Of a stretch of DNA of 64,000 nt, positions 31,455 through 42,200 are shown piece by piece. The stretch is from Streptomyces sp. NBC_01198 (GTDB lineage Bacteria > Actinomycetota > Actinomycetes > Streptomycetales > Streptomycetaceae): the NCBI RefSeq assembly GCF_036010485.1, contig NZ_CP108568.1, forward strand, positions 6,286,501 to 6,350,500, in the 5' to 3' direction. The position numbers and the translations under genes are program-made. The notes beneath the pieces are model-generated. The model saw only the letters and a list, made by a program, of their open reading frames with translations. It was not told the DNA's origin and ran no database searches. The first letter of the stretch is position 1. Each line of letters starts with the position of its first letter.

Positions 31455-32051
31455 ATGCGCACCACTTTCAACCGGGTCCTGCTCGGGCTGATCGGCCTGA
31501 TCCTGCTGGTGGTGGGCCTGGCGGTGCTGTTCGGCAGCTTCGACCTGCAGCGCCACTGGGACTTCACGGTGCCCGACTGGTGGCCCATCACCGGCCCCAA
31601 GGACGTGCTGCTCACCGACCACAACAGGACCCGGTTCCGGTCCGACGACTGGTGGTGGCCGGTGGTCATCGCGGTGCTCGCGATCCTCTTCGTGGCCGCC
31701 CTGTGGTGGCTGCTGGCCCAGGCCCGCGCCAAGCGGCTGCGGCAGATCAGGATCGATAGCGGTGACGGCCAGGGCGCGCTGCTGCGCGGCCGGGCGCTGG
31801 AGGACGTGCTGCGCTCGGAGTCGGAGGCCTACCAGGGCGTCGAGTGGTCCAACGCGGTGCTCACCCGGCACCGCGGTACGCCGGCCGTGCGGCTGGTGAT
31901 GGGCCTGGCCGCGCACGCCACCCCGCAGGACGTCGTCACCGGCCTGGACTCCGAGGTGCTGGAACGCGCGCGCACCTCCGCGGGCCTGCCCGACCTGCCC
32001 GCCGAGGCCCGCCTCCGCGCCGTCCGGCACCGCGCGGCCCGGGTCAACTGA
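31455..32051 (+). CDS. amaP: Alkaline shock response membrane anchor protein AmaP
   Basis: 198 residues. Membrane segments at about residues 7-28 (VLLGLIGLILLVVGLAVLF) and 68-90 (WPVVIAVLAILFVAALWWLL) flank a short extracellular loop with several tryptophans. The cytosolic C-terminal domain (LEDVLRSESEAYQGVEWSNAVL, RLVMGLAAHATPQDVVTGLDSE) resembles the Asp23-binding part of AmaP. In Staphylococcus AmaP anchors Asp23 at the membrane. It ends the cluster, and the opposite-strand LamG gene ends 35 bases further on. Confidence 0.85.
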   Translation: MRTTFNRVLLGLIGLILLVVGLAVLFGSFDLQRHWDFTVPDWWPITGPKDVLLTDHNRTRFRSDDWWWPVVIAVLAILFVAALWWLLAQARAKRLRQIRIDSGDGQGALLRGRALEDVLRSESEAYQGVEWSNAVLTRHRGTPAVRLVMGLAAHATPQDVVTGLDSEVLERARTSAGLPDLPAEARLRAVRHRAARVN

Positions 32052-32085
32052 CCCCGGACCGCGCGCCGGCCGGGCGGCCTACCCG

Positions 32086-35000
32086 CTACGAGGTGGTGTA
32101 GAGGTGGTGCACCTCGTCGGAGGTGAGGGCGGCCGGGTAGGTGCGGACGTCGGCGACGGAGCCGTTCCACTGGTTGTAGAGGGCGGTGCTGCCGATGATC
32201 GCGTTGGCGCCGATGTTCAGCCGGCCGCCCGTGGCGTAGACCGGAGTGGTGTTCTGCGCCGCCGTGTTGGCGGCGACTCCGTTGACGTAGAGGGTCTGGA
32301 TATGGGTGTCGGCGTCGTAGACACCGGTGATCAGCGTCCATAGCCCGGTGGCGGCGGGCTGTTCCTGGCCGGCCGCGTCGCGGGTACCGCCGTGCGCCGT
32401 GGGGAAGCCGACGCCGGTGGTGGCGTCCGTGGTGATCGTCTGGAAGTACCAGTCATGGGTGGATTGCTGGTAGCCGAGGTAGAAGGCCTGGTGGTTGACG
32501 GTGCTCTGGCTGACCGCGGTGATCGTGGCGGCGGTGGAGCCGAGCTTGACCCAGGCCGAGACGGTGTAGCTCTTGCTGGTGTCGAAGGCGGCGTGCGCGC
32601 TCTGCAGGTACCCGGTGGAGCCGTCGAAGACGGCCGCGGAGGTCGCCGCGCCGGTGTGGTCGGTGCCCCAGCTGGTGCCGCCGTGGGCGGTGGCCGGGTT
32701 GCCGGTGTCGATGTCGGCGAGCGAGTTCCTCAGCGGCCACTGGTCGGCGGCGCTGCCGTTGCTGCCGATGGTGTAGAAGGCGGCGGTGCCGGTCACCGGT
32801 GAGCCGGCGGCGCCGGTGGCGGTGGTGCCGGGGCGGATGTTGAGGCTGCCGGCGCTGGAGACCGACCACAGGTCGGGGATGCCGTCGCCGGTGAGGTCGC
32901 CGTCCGAGCCGACGAGCGGGTCGTTGGCGGTGACCAGGTTGCCGAACTTGGTGCCCGCGCTGACCCCGGTGACGATCGGCGCCGGATCGTCCAGCGGGTC
33001 GCCGTTGGCGTCGGTGCTGGTCGTGCCGGTGGTGAGGGTGTAGCTGTCGATGTCGCCCGTGCCGCGGTTACGGGTCCACAGGCCGGGTCTGCCGGTGCCC
33101 GCGCTGTCGCCGGGGGACATCAGGTCCAGGTTCTTCCAGCCGGTGGCCGCGACCTTCACCGGCGCGCCGAGCGTCCCGTAGGCGACGGTCGGGTAGAACC
33201 ACAGGGCCGCGTCGCCGGCGCTGTTGGTCTCGGTGGTGAGCAGCCCGGTGTAGTGGCCGAAGTGGCCGGCGTCCAGGCTGGTGCTCGACACGTCGCCGAG
33301 CGCGACCACCTGGAGGGTGGTGGACCAGTCGGCGGCGTAGTCGGTGCAGCCGGCGCACGGCGGCTTGGCGATCTCCTGCTTCTTGTCGAAGCGGCCGTCG
33401 GTGCCGGTGTTCCCCGGATTGAAGTAGAAGTCCATCCCGGGCGAGCCGGCCTTGTGGACGATCAGGTCGTCGACGTTGAGCCCGCTGCGCATGCTGCCGC
33501 GGTGGCTGATCTGGTAGTTCTTCCAGACGTCGCCGCCGGGGGAGTCGATGGCCTTGGCGCCGAGGCTGACCGCGGGGCTGGTGGCCTGGGTGTTGCCAGG
33601 CACCGAGTGGGCGTAGAGGTTGCCGTCGGTCGCCGGGATGACGACGTCGGGGGAGCCGTCACCGGTGGTGTCGCCGAAGACCGGGGCGGGGCCGTGCGGG
33701 TTCCACGGCACATAGAAGGCGTAGGGCACGATGCCGGAGTAGTTGCCCGCGTTGTCCTCGGCCTGGATGTAGACGATGTTGGTGCCCCAGTGGGTGGGGA
33801 AGACCGCCAGGCCGGCGGAGGTCGGGAGCTTGGCGCCGCACTGCCAGCCCGCGTCGGCCAGGGTCGGGTCGAAGCTCCAGTGCATGCACGCCAGGCCCGA
33901 GGGGGTGCCGTGCGGCGCCGGGTCCGTCGCGGTGAACGGCACCCAGCCGCCGCCGCCCGCGAAGACGCCGGTGACCTGGCCGTTGCCCGAGGGCGGGAAG
34001 GTGACGGGGAGCGAGCCCGCCGGGATCAGGTCGGGTGCGGTGGGGACGGTGACCGTCGGCGGTGTCAGGTCCACCCGGAAGTGGCAGTGCGCGCTGGGCG
34101 CGGCCGCGGAGGTGAGGATGCCGTCGTCCGAGGCGACGTCCCAGCCGTAGGAGCCGCCGTCCTCCAACTTGCTGGACGGGACGGTGTAGACGGCCTGGTT
34201 GCCGGAGGCCGCCAGGCCGGTGTAACCGCTGGCGACGGTCCCGTCGGTATCCCACAGGTCGAAGTAGCCGCGTACCGGCTGCGCGGGGCTGGTCGGGCTG
34301 GAGACGTTCGCCTTGAGTTGGAGGCCCTGCGCCCCGGGGTTGCCGAGGAAGGCGGAGGTGGTGGGGTTCGCGGTCGTCTCGCAGCCCTGGTTGGTGTTGT
34401 TCGAGGCGTAGCGCGGGGTCGGGGATGCGGTGAAGCCGGTGGGGAGGTCGGGAACGCTGTCGTAGGTGACGCTCAGGGTCGCCTTGTTCGACACCCGCTT
34501 GAGGCCGTTGGCGTCGGACTCGTCGCCGTAGATCCCGAAGGTGACCACGCCCGGGTTGGTCCCGCCCATCGCGGTGCGGACGGCGCCCAGCGCATTGTAG
34601 TCGAACGCGACGTCGCCGCAGTCGGCCGATCCGGTGCCGCCGACGCTGTCGGTGCCGACCAGGCTGCCGCCGGGCTGGTTGCCCCAGTTGGTGCCGTGGC
34701 CGATGGCGGTGCTCGACGCGTAGGCGCGTACCGAGTACTTGTTGGTGCAGCTCCAGTCCGCCGAGTACGTCTGGGTGACCGTCAGGGTGGCAGCGCCGAG
34801 GGTGTCCTCGACCGCGTGCAGGGACGCGGTGTTGAACTGGAAGTAGGTGCGCTCCTTGTCGGAGGGTGAGCAACTGCCGCCGTCGGGGTAGGTCCCGCAC
34901 ACGCCGACGCCCGGCTGCGAGCTGTGGGAACTGCCGTACTGCCCGAAGTTGTCCGCGTCGGGGTGGGCGGACTGGACCCAGGTCCAGGTGGGGGCGCCTG

Positions 35001-36036
35001 CCTTCCACGGCAGGTAGGACGGGTCGATGTAGACCGGGTAGTGCGTGCCGGCGCCGTGCAGGATGTCGGCGGACGGGGTGAGGGTGACCGCGTCCGCGCT
35101 GGCGCTGACCGGGATCTGCGCGGTCTGCGCCCCGGTGCCGGGGCCATCGGGGGTACTGGGGTCGGTGCCCGCGACGGTCTGCGGCGCGGCGGCGTCCGCC
35201 GTCGGCGCGGACTTGGCGGCGGCCTTCGCCGCGGTCACGCCGGGACTGCTGGAGTCCCACATGGTGGGGGTGGGGGCGACGAACTCGACGGCACCGGTGG
35301 CGTCGACCGCCTGCAGGCCGCCCGTGGTGTCGGACTGCATGGTCAGCCCGGAGCCGGTGGTCGACAGCCGCAGCGAGGCGAGCGCCGGGTTCGCCGCTGC
35401 GGCCGCGGTCCTGACGACCAGGACCTCGCGGATGCCGCCGACGTCGGTTGCGGTGACGTCGAGGTCGACATCGGGCAGGACGTCGCCGTAGACGGCGGTG
35501 TCGCCGTCCAGGGCGGGGGCGGGCAGGGGGAAGGGCATGCCGATCGACAGCGTCCTGCCGTCCGGGCTGGTCAGCTTCGCCAGCGGCGCGCTGCCGCCGC
35601 CGGACAGGGTCAGGGAGTTGAGCGAGGCCTTGGCCGACAGGGTCCCGTCGCCGTTCGCCTTGAGCGTGCTGTCGACCGCCACCCAGCTGCCGCCCTGCTG
35701 GACCCGGGTGGGCGTCGGGGTGCTGTCCTGGGTGAGCGTGCCGTCCGGGTTGGCGGTGGTCTGCGCGTACGGCGTGGTGAGCGCGCCGACGACGACCGGC
35801 TGCCCGCTCGCCTGCGCCTGGGCCACCGCCCGGGCCTCGGGTGTGGCGTCCGCCGGAAGCCCGGTGACATGGCCGTCGACGGGATCGGTACCGCTGTCGG
35901 CCGCCGCCGGTCCTGCCAGTCCCGCTGTCGCCGCCCCCGCCAGCGTGAGTGCGAGTGCCAGCAGGACACCGACGGCCCGTCTGCCGTGCCTGTCCCGTCG
36001 GCGCTTCACGCGCGTGGATCTGCTGATGCCCCCCAT
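32086..36036 (-). CDS. Giant secreted protein: DNRLRE, FG-GAP and C-terminal LamG domains
   Basis: 1316 residues from the ATG at 36036, which follows GGGAGGGGAG. An N-terminal signal peptide has a basic start (KRRRDRHGRR) and a hydrophobic core VGVLLALALTLAGAATAGLA with an AADS-type cleavage site. Residues about 330-480 form a DNRLRE-like domain (PVYIDPSYLPWK, RTYFQFNTASL). FG-GAP-type repeats occur near 785-815 (GDTTGDGSPDVVIPATDGNL) and 1035-1055 (DLTGDGIPDLW). The last 200 residues are a LamG/concanavalin-like domain (FDGSTGYLQSA, YTVSAWVKL, LYVNGVAANTA, LNIGANAIIG). It is probably an extracellular adhesion or glycan-binding protein. Such proteins are often encoded beside RHS proteins, as here. 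Confidence 0.9.
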   Translation of the reverse strand: MGGISRSTRVKRRRDRHGRRAVGVLLALALTLAGAATAGLAGPAAADSGTDPVDGHVTGLPADATPEARAVAQAQASGQPVVVGALTTPYAQTTANPDGTLTQDSTPTPTRVQQGGSWVAVDSTLKANGDGTLSAKASLNSLTLSGGGSAPLAKLTSPDGRTLSIGMPFPLPAPALDGDTAVYGDVLPDVDLDVTATDVGGIREVLVVRTAAAAANPALASLRLSTTGSGLTMQSDTTGGLQAVDATGAVEFVAPTPTMWDSSSPGVTAAKAAAKSAPTADAAAPQTVAGTDPSTPDGPGTGAQTAQIPVSASADAVTLTPSADILHGAGTHYPVYIDPSYLPWKAGAPTWTWVQSAHPDADNFGQYGSSHSSQPGVGVCGTYPDGGSCSPSDKERTYFQFNTASLHAVEDTLGAATLTVTQTYSADWSCTNKYSVRAYASSTAIGHGTNWGNQPGGSLVGTDSVGGTGSADCGDVAFDYNALGAVRTAMGGTNPGVVTFGIYGDESDANGLKRVSNKATLSVTYDSVPDLPTGFTASPTPRYASNNTNQGCETTANPTTSAFLGNPGAQGLQLKANVSSPTSPAQPVRGYFDLWDTDGTVASGYTGLAASGNQAVYTVPSSKLEDGGSYGWDVASDDGILTSAAAPSAHCHFRVDLTPPTVTVPTAPDLIPAGSLPVTFPPSGNGQVTGVFAGGGGWVPFTATDPAPHGTPSGLACMHWSFDPTLADAGWQCGAKLPTSAGLAVFPTHWGTNIVYIQAEDNAGNYSGIVPYAFYVPWNPHGPAPVFGDTTGDGSPDVVIPATDGNLYAHSVPGNTQATSPAVSLGAKAIDSPGGDVWKNYQISHRGSMRSGLNVDDLIVHKAGSPGMDFYFNPGNTGTDGRFDKKQEIAKPPCAGCTDYAADWSTTLQVVALGDVSSTSLDAGHFGHYTGLLTTETNSAGDAALWFYPTVAYGTLGAPVKVAATGWKNLDLMSPGDSAGTGRPGLWTRNRGTGDIDSYTLTTGTTSTDANGDPLDDPAPIVTGVSAGTKFGNLVTANDPLVGSDGDLTGDGIPDLWSVSSAGSLNIRPGTTATGAAGSPVTGTAAFYTIGSNGSAADQWPLRNSLADIDTGNPATAHGGTSWGTDHTGAATSAAVFDGSTGYLQSAHAAFDTSKSYTVSAWVKLGSTAATITAVSQSTVNHQAFYLGYQQSTHDWYFQTITTDATTGVGFPTAHGGTRDAAGQEQPAATGLWTLITGVYDADTHIQTLYVNGVAANTAAQNTTPVYATGGRLNIGANAIIGSTALYNQWNGSVADVRTYPAALTSDEVHHLYTTS

Positions 36037-36171
36037 CGGGCTCCCCTCCCTTGCGGCGCCCTGTGGCGCTGTGGAGCCGCACAGTAAGGGCAGGCGGGAG
36101 GCGTTCGTCAAGCGGCGAGATCCGACATGTCACCCATCGGACGGACTGTCAGCCGATAGGTTCCCGGGACT

Positions 36172-36201
36172 TGGTAAAGCTATCGTCAACATACTTTACC
36201 A
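36172..36201. promoter_or_regulatory. Operator-like inverted repeat in the AT-rich divergent promoter
   Basis: TGGTAAAG (36172-36179) and CTTTACCA (36194-36201) are exact reverse complements with a 14-base spacer. They lie in the 263-base region between the two giant secreted-protein genes, in a stretch (about 36170-36235) that is far more AT-rich than its surroundings and includes an A-run and TATGAG/GTATAT sequences. The position fits a shared operator or a divergent promoter. Confidence 0.6.
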
Positions 36202-36299
36202 GATGAAAAAAATATGAGTTCTGAAGTATATCCTCGCCGTCTCACCTGTGGCCGTCGAGGACCTGATCCCGGCGGCCGGTCGCTTGCGAGGGAGTTCTC

Positions 36300-39200
36300 G
36301 TGGGTCTTTGGGGACAGGCTCGGCCCGGCACAACCAAGGGCCGTTCACGATGGACCGATGTGCTGACGGTGCTCGCCACCGTGGCGGCACTTCTCGGTCC
36401 GGTCTCGGCGGAGGCGACGGCCAAGCCCGTCGACCCGCACACGATCTGGTCACCTCCTGACACGCCGCTGCCGAAGACCCCTTCGGTCCCCGGTGCGCAG
36501 TTGGCGGCTCCCGCCCATCCGAAGCCGGACCGCCCGGTGCCTGCCGAGTGGGCCGGGCCGCCCACCCAGGCCGCGACCGTCGCGGGGACCACGACGCTCG
36601 ACCTGCCGGCCGCCACCGGGTCCTCCCGGCCGCAGCCCGCCCGCGCCGCGAAGCTCGGCGTGTGGGTGCGCCCGTCCGCGGCCTCCGCCAAGCCGGCCGG
36701 GCCGGCCGCGGGAGCCGCCGCCGCCGCGGACGCGAAGCCTGTCGCGCCGGCCGCCGCCGGCACCCCGGTCACCGTCGACGTCGTCCCGCCCGCGGCCGCC
36801 GCCGCGACCGGTTACCACGGCTCCGTCGTGGCGCTGTCCCGCGCGGCCGCGGGACCCGCGGCATCGGTCGAGGTCGGTGTCGACGTCAGCGCCCTGGACG
36901 CGGCCTACGGCGGTGACGTCGCCGCCCGCTCGCGCCTGGTCGCCATCCCCGCCTGCGCCCTGACGACCCCGCAGGCCCGCGGCTGCGCGGCCGCCACGCC
37001 GCTGCCCTCGCACTACGACCCGGCGACCCGGCGGCTGACCGCCGACGTGGTCGTCCCCGCGACGACCGGTCCGGCGGCGTCGGCCGCGACGGCCGCCGCC
37101 GGCGGCCTCGTCATCGCCGCTGACACCACCCCCGCGGGCGGCGGCGGCAGCTACGCCGCCACCAGCCTGAACCCCAGCGGCGCCTGGGCCGCGGGCTCGG
37201 CCAACGGCGGCTTCGGCTACAGCTACCCGATCCTGCTGCCGCCGGCCCCCGGTGGCGACACCCCGGCGGTGGCGCTGTCCTACGACTCCTCCTCGGTGGA
37301 CGGCCTGACCTCCTCCACCAACTCCCAGTCCTCCTGGATCGGCGACGGCTGGGACTACTCGCCCGGCTACGTCGAGCGCTCCTTCAAGGGGTGCGACGAC
37401 GACGGCATCGCGCACTCCAGCGACATGTGCTGGGGCGGCGACAGCATCACCCTCTCGCTGGACGGCCAGTCGAGCCAGCTGGTCCACGACGACAAGAGCC
37501 CAGGCACGTGGCGGCTGCAGAACGACGACGGGTCGAAGGTCGAGTTCCTGTCCGGCGCGGTCAACGGCACGCCCACCGGCGAGTACGTCAAGGTCAGCAC
37601 CACCACCGGCAACGTCTACTACTTCGGCCTGAACCACCTGCCCGGCGGCGACGGCACCGACCCCGCGACCCACTCCGCCTGGACCGAGCCGGTCTACTCG
37701 CCCAAGAGCACCGACCCCTGCTACGACGCCGCCAAGGGTGACGCCTCCTGGTGCCAGACGGCCTGGCGTTTCAACCTGGACTACGCCGTGGACGCGCACG
37801 GCAACCTCACCACCTACAGCTACCAGCCCGAGACCAACTACTACGAGCGCGGCGCCGGCCAGAACAACGGCACCGGCACCCTCACCCCGTACACCCGCGG
37901 CGGTGCGCTGACCACCATCGCCTACGGCGTACGGCTGCCCGACGAGGTGACCGCCAAGGGCGCGCTCAAGGCGCCCGCCCGCGTGGTCTTCACGCCCGCC
38001 CCCGAGGGCCGCTGCTCCACCGACGGCGGTTACACCTGCGACGGCGCCGCCCTCACCAAGGACGACGCCTCGCACTGGCCGGACGTCCCCTTCGACCAGA
38101 ACTGCGACAAGGACGCCACCGCCTGCAAGAACTACGGCGAGAGCTTCTGGTCGAACCTGCGGCTGCAGACCATCAGCACCCAGTGGCTGACCGGCGGCGG
38201 ATACAAGGACATCGACAGCTACGCCCTCACCCAGCACTTCCCCGACCCGAAGGACGGCACCAAGCCCAGCATGTGGCTCGACTCCGTCGTGCGCACCGGG
38301 CACGACGGCCCCGACCTCTCGCTGCCGCCGGTCACCTTCACCCCGGTCGAGATGCCGAACCGGGTCGACGGCACCAACCTGGTCCCCGCGCCCGCCATCT
38401 TCAACCGGCCCAGGATCCAGCGGATCACCACCGAGACGGGCGAGCAGATCCAGGTCGACTACCGGTTGCCGGCCTGCTCACGGATCAGCAACGTGATGCC
38501 GGCCTCCGCCGCGTCGGACACCATGGCCTGCTATAACGTCAAGTGGTATCCGCCAGGCAGCCAGTACGGCGCCGACCCGGTCTCCGACTGGTTCAACCGC
38601 TACCAGGTCGACTCCGTGACCGAGAACGACCCGGTCGGCCACACCCCCTCCGTCACCACCAGCTACGACTACGGCCCGGCGGCCTGGCACTACGACGACA
38701 GCGAGCTGACCGACCCCAAGACCCGCACCTGGAACGACTTCCGCGGCTTCGCCTCGGTCACCGCCGTCACGGGCGACGGTGAGGACGGGCCCAAGTCGCA
38801 GACCGTCACCCACTACCTCCAGGGCATGGACGGCGACGACAACGGCAGCGGCGGCCACCGCGCGGTCACCGTCAAGGACTCGCTCGGCGAATCGATCACC
38901 GACTCCGACTGGCTGTCGGGCCAGAGCTACGAGACCGACACCTACGACAAGGCGGACGGCGGCATCGTCGCCTACGACGTCACCACCACCACCGCCTCCG
39001 ACCCCACCGCGAGCCACTCGCGCGGCACGTCCCTGCCGGCCCTGACCGCGCGCTACCTCGGCGTGAAGACCGTCGCCACCACCAGGGCGAAGAAGAAGAA
39101 CGGCTCCTGGCAGACCGTCACCACCACCACGGTCGGCGACCCGGACCACGCCGACCGCACGTCGACCGTCGACCGGGTCGCGGACGGCCAGCCCGAGCAG

Positions 39201-42200
39201 TGCATGCGCTCCTCCTACGCGGCCGGCCCCGATCCGCTGATCACCGGTCTGAACGACGAGACCGTCACCGTGTCCGGCACGAACGCCTGCACCGCGAAGC
39301 CGGCCACCGCGAACACCGTCTCGGACAAGCGGACCCTCTTCGACGACAAGCCCTTCGGCCAGGCCGGCGACACCGGGAACGCGACCTCGCTCCAGGTCCT
39401 CGACCACTACGACAGCACCGGCAAGCCGGTCTACGCCACCACGGGCAGCAGCGGTTACGACCTCTACGGCCGCACCGTCAGCGCCACCGACCCCAACTCG
39501 ACCGACGCCGCGCACCCCGACGGCGCCACCACGACCACCAGCTACGACTCCGCGCACCCCGGCGAACTGACCTCCACCGTCACGCTGCTCAGCCCCGCCC
39601 CGGGCAGCGGCACCCCGTGGAAGTCGGTCACCACCCTCGACCCGGCCCGCGACCTGTCGCTGACCACCACCGACATCAACACCAAGGTCACCTCGGCGGC
39701 CTACGACTCGCTCGGCCGGCTCACCAAGGTCTGGAACCCGGGCCGCACCACGGGCCAGAACCCGAGCATCGTCTACAGCTACGCGGTGAACGGCTCGGCC
39801 GGACCGTCCGCGGTGACCACCCGGAGCCTGACCAGCGACACGCCGCACTACAACACCTCCGTCGCCATCTTCGACGGCTTCGGGCGCCAGCTCCAGCAGC
39901 AGAACACACCCGGCATATCCGCCTACCACGGCCGGGTGCTGACCACTACGATCTACGACTCCCAGGGCCGGGTCCGGGAGACCCAGGCGCCGCGCTACGA
40001 CGACACCGCGCCGCCCGGCACCGTCCCCTCACTGGCCGACGAGGCCACGGTCCCCGGATCGACCAGCACCGACTACGACGGCCTCGGCCGTCCGGTCGCC
40101 TCGGTGTTCTCCGCCTACGCCGTGCAGCAGTGGCGCACCACCACCGCCTACCCCGGCATCGACGAGACCGATGTGACGCCCCCCAAGGGCGGCACCCCGA
40201 CCACCACCATCACCGACTCGCTCGGCCAGACCAGCCAGCTGTGGCAGTACAGGACCGCCACCGCGACCGGCACGGCGACCGACGCCGACGTGACGGCGTA
40301 CACCTACTTCCCCGGTGGCGCGCAGTCCGGCCAGACGGACTCGACGACCAAGAACACCTGGACCCGCACCTTCGACCTGCGCGGCCGGCAGACCTCCGCG
40401 ACCGACCCCGACACCGGCAAGGCCACGTCCACCTACGACGCCGACGGCCGGATCAAGACGGTGACGGACGCCCGTGGCGTCACGCTCTCGTACGACTACG
40501 ACCTGATCGGGCGCAAGACCGCCGCGTACAGCACCACACCGCCCAGCAGCACCAAGGTCCAGACCGGGGCGTGGACGTACGACACCGTCGCCGGCGCGCT
40601 CGGTGAACCGGCGAGCTCCACCCGCTATCTGAACGGCGACATCAGCAAGCCCTACACCAGCACGGCCGACGGATACGACAGCGGCTACCGGGTGACCGGC
40701 AGCACGGTGAGCCTGCCGTCCTCGGAAGGCGGGCTCGCCGGACCCTTCACCACGACGACCACCTACAACCAGTTCACCGGGGCGCTGGCGTCGTCGCGTA
40801 CGGACGCCCGCGGCAACCTGCCCGCGGAGACCCTCACCTACAGCTACGACCCCAACGGCGCGCTGCTCGGCTACGGTTCGAGCGCTGCCGTCTACGACCT
40901 GTCCACCGACTACGACGCCTTCGGACGCCCGGTGCGCACCACGGTCAACCCGTGGGGCACCGAGATCGTCGCCACCGACAACTACGACCTGTCGTCGGGC
41001 GCCCTGCTGAGCTCCTACCTGGACAAGCAGACGGCCGGTACCGGCGCGGTCCAGCAGACCACCTACACCCGCAACGCGGCCGGCCAGCTGACGGCGATCA
41101 GGAACATCCCCGACAACACCCCGGCGCAGACCGACCAGCAGTGCTTCGGCTACGACTACCTCGGTCGGCTGACCACCGCGTGGACCGACACCGGCGGCAT
41201 CACCACGCAGGCCCAGCCGTCGGTGCCGAACATCGGCGGCTGCAAGAACAGCACTCCCACCAGCGGAGCCGCCGCCGGCAAGACCACGGTCGGCGGCCCG
41301 GCACCGTACTGGACCTCCTACGCCTACGACGCCACCGGCAACCGCAAGCAGTCCGTCCGGCACGACATCACCGGCGACACCACCAAGGACGTCACCACCA
41401 GCCAGGTCTTCGCGCCGGCCGGGCAGCTGAACACCCCGACCACGGCGGCGAACACCGGCGGCGGCACCGGCGGCCCGCACGCCCTGCTGAACACCACGAG
41501 CACCGGGCCGGGCAACCCCGGACCGACGTCGTACCAGTACGACGCGCTGGGCAACACCACGGCGGTCAGCGGCACCTCCGGCAGCAGCTCCATGACCTGG
41601 AACGCGGAGGACAAGCTCGACACCGTCACCACGGCCGGCACCACGGGCAGCACGTCGTACGTCTACGACGCCGACGGCAACCTGCTGCTGCGCCGCAACC
41701 CCGGCAAGACCACGCTCAGCATCGGCGGTGACGAGCTGACCCTCGACACCGGCAGCGGCGCGGTCACCGACGTGCGTACCTACCAGCTGCCCAACGGCCT
41801 CAGCGGGGTCCGCCAGGCGACCGGCACCGCGGGACTCACCTGGCAGCTCGCCGACGACCACGGCACCGCGACCCTCGCACTGGACGCCTCGACGCTGACC
41901 GAGACCCGCCGCCCGGCCGACCCGTTCGGCAACCCCCGTGGCACCCAGCCCACGGTGTGGGCCGGCGACCACGGATTCGTCGGCGGCACCCAGGACCCTG
42001 TGACCGGGCTGACCCATCTCGGCGCACGCGAGTACCAGACAAGCACCGGCCGCTTCCTCAGTCCCGACGCGGTCATGGACAACGGCCAGCCACAGCAGTG
42101 GAACGGCTACGCCTACGCGAACAACGACCCGGTCGACCTCAGCGACCCGGCGGGCACCGATCCGGCGGGCACGCAGAACAGCTGCCTGTACGACCAGTCG

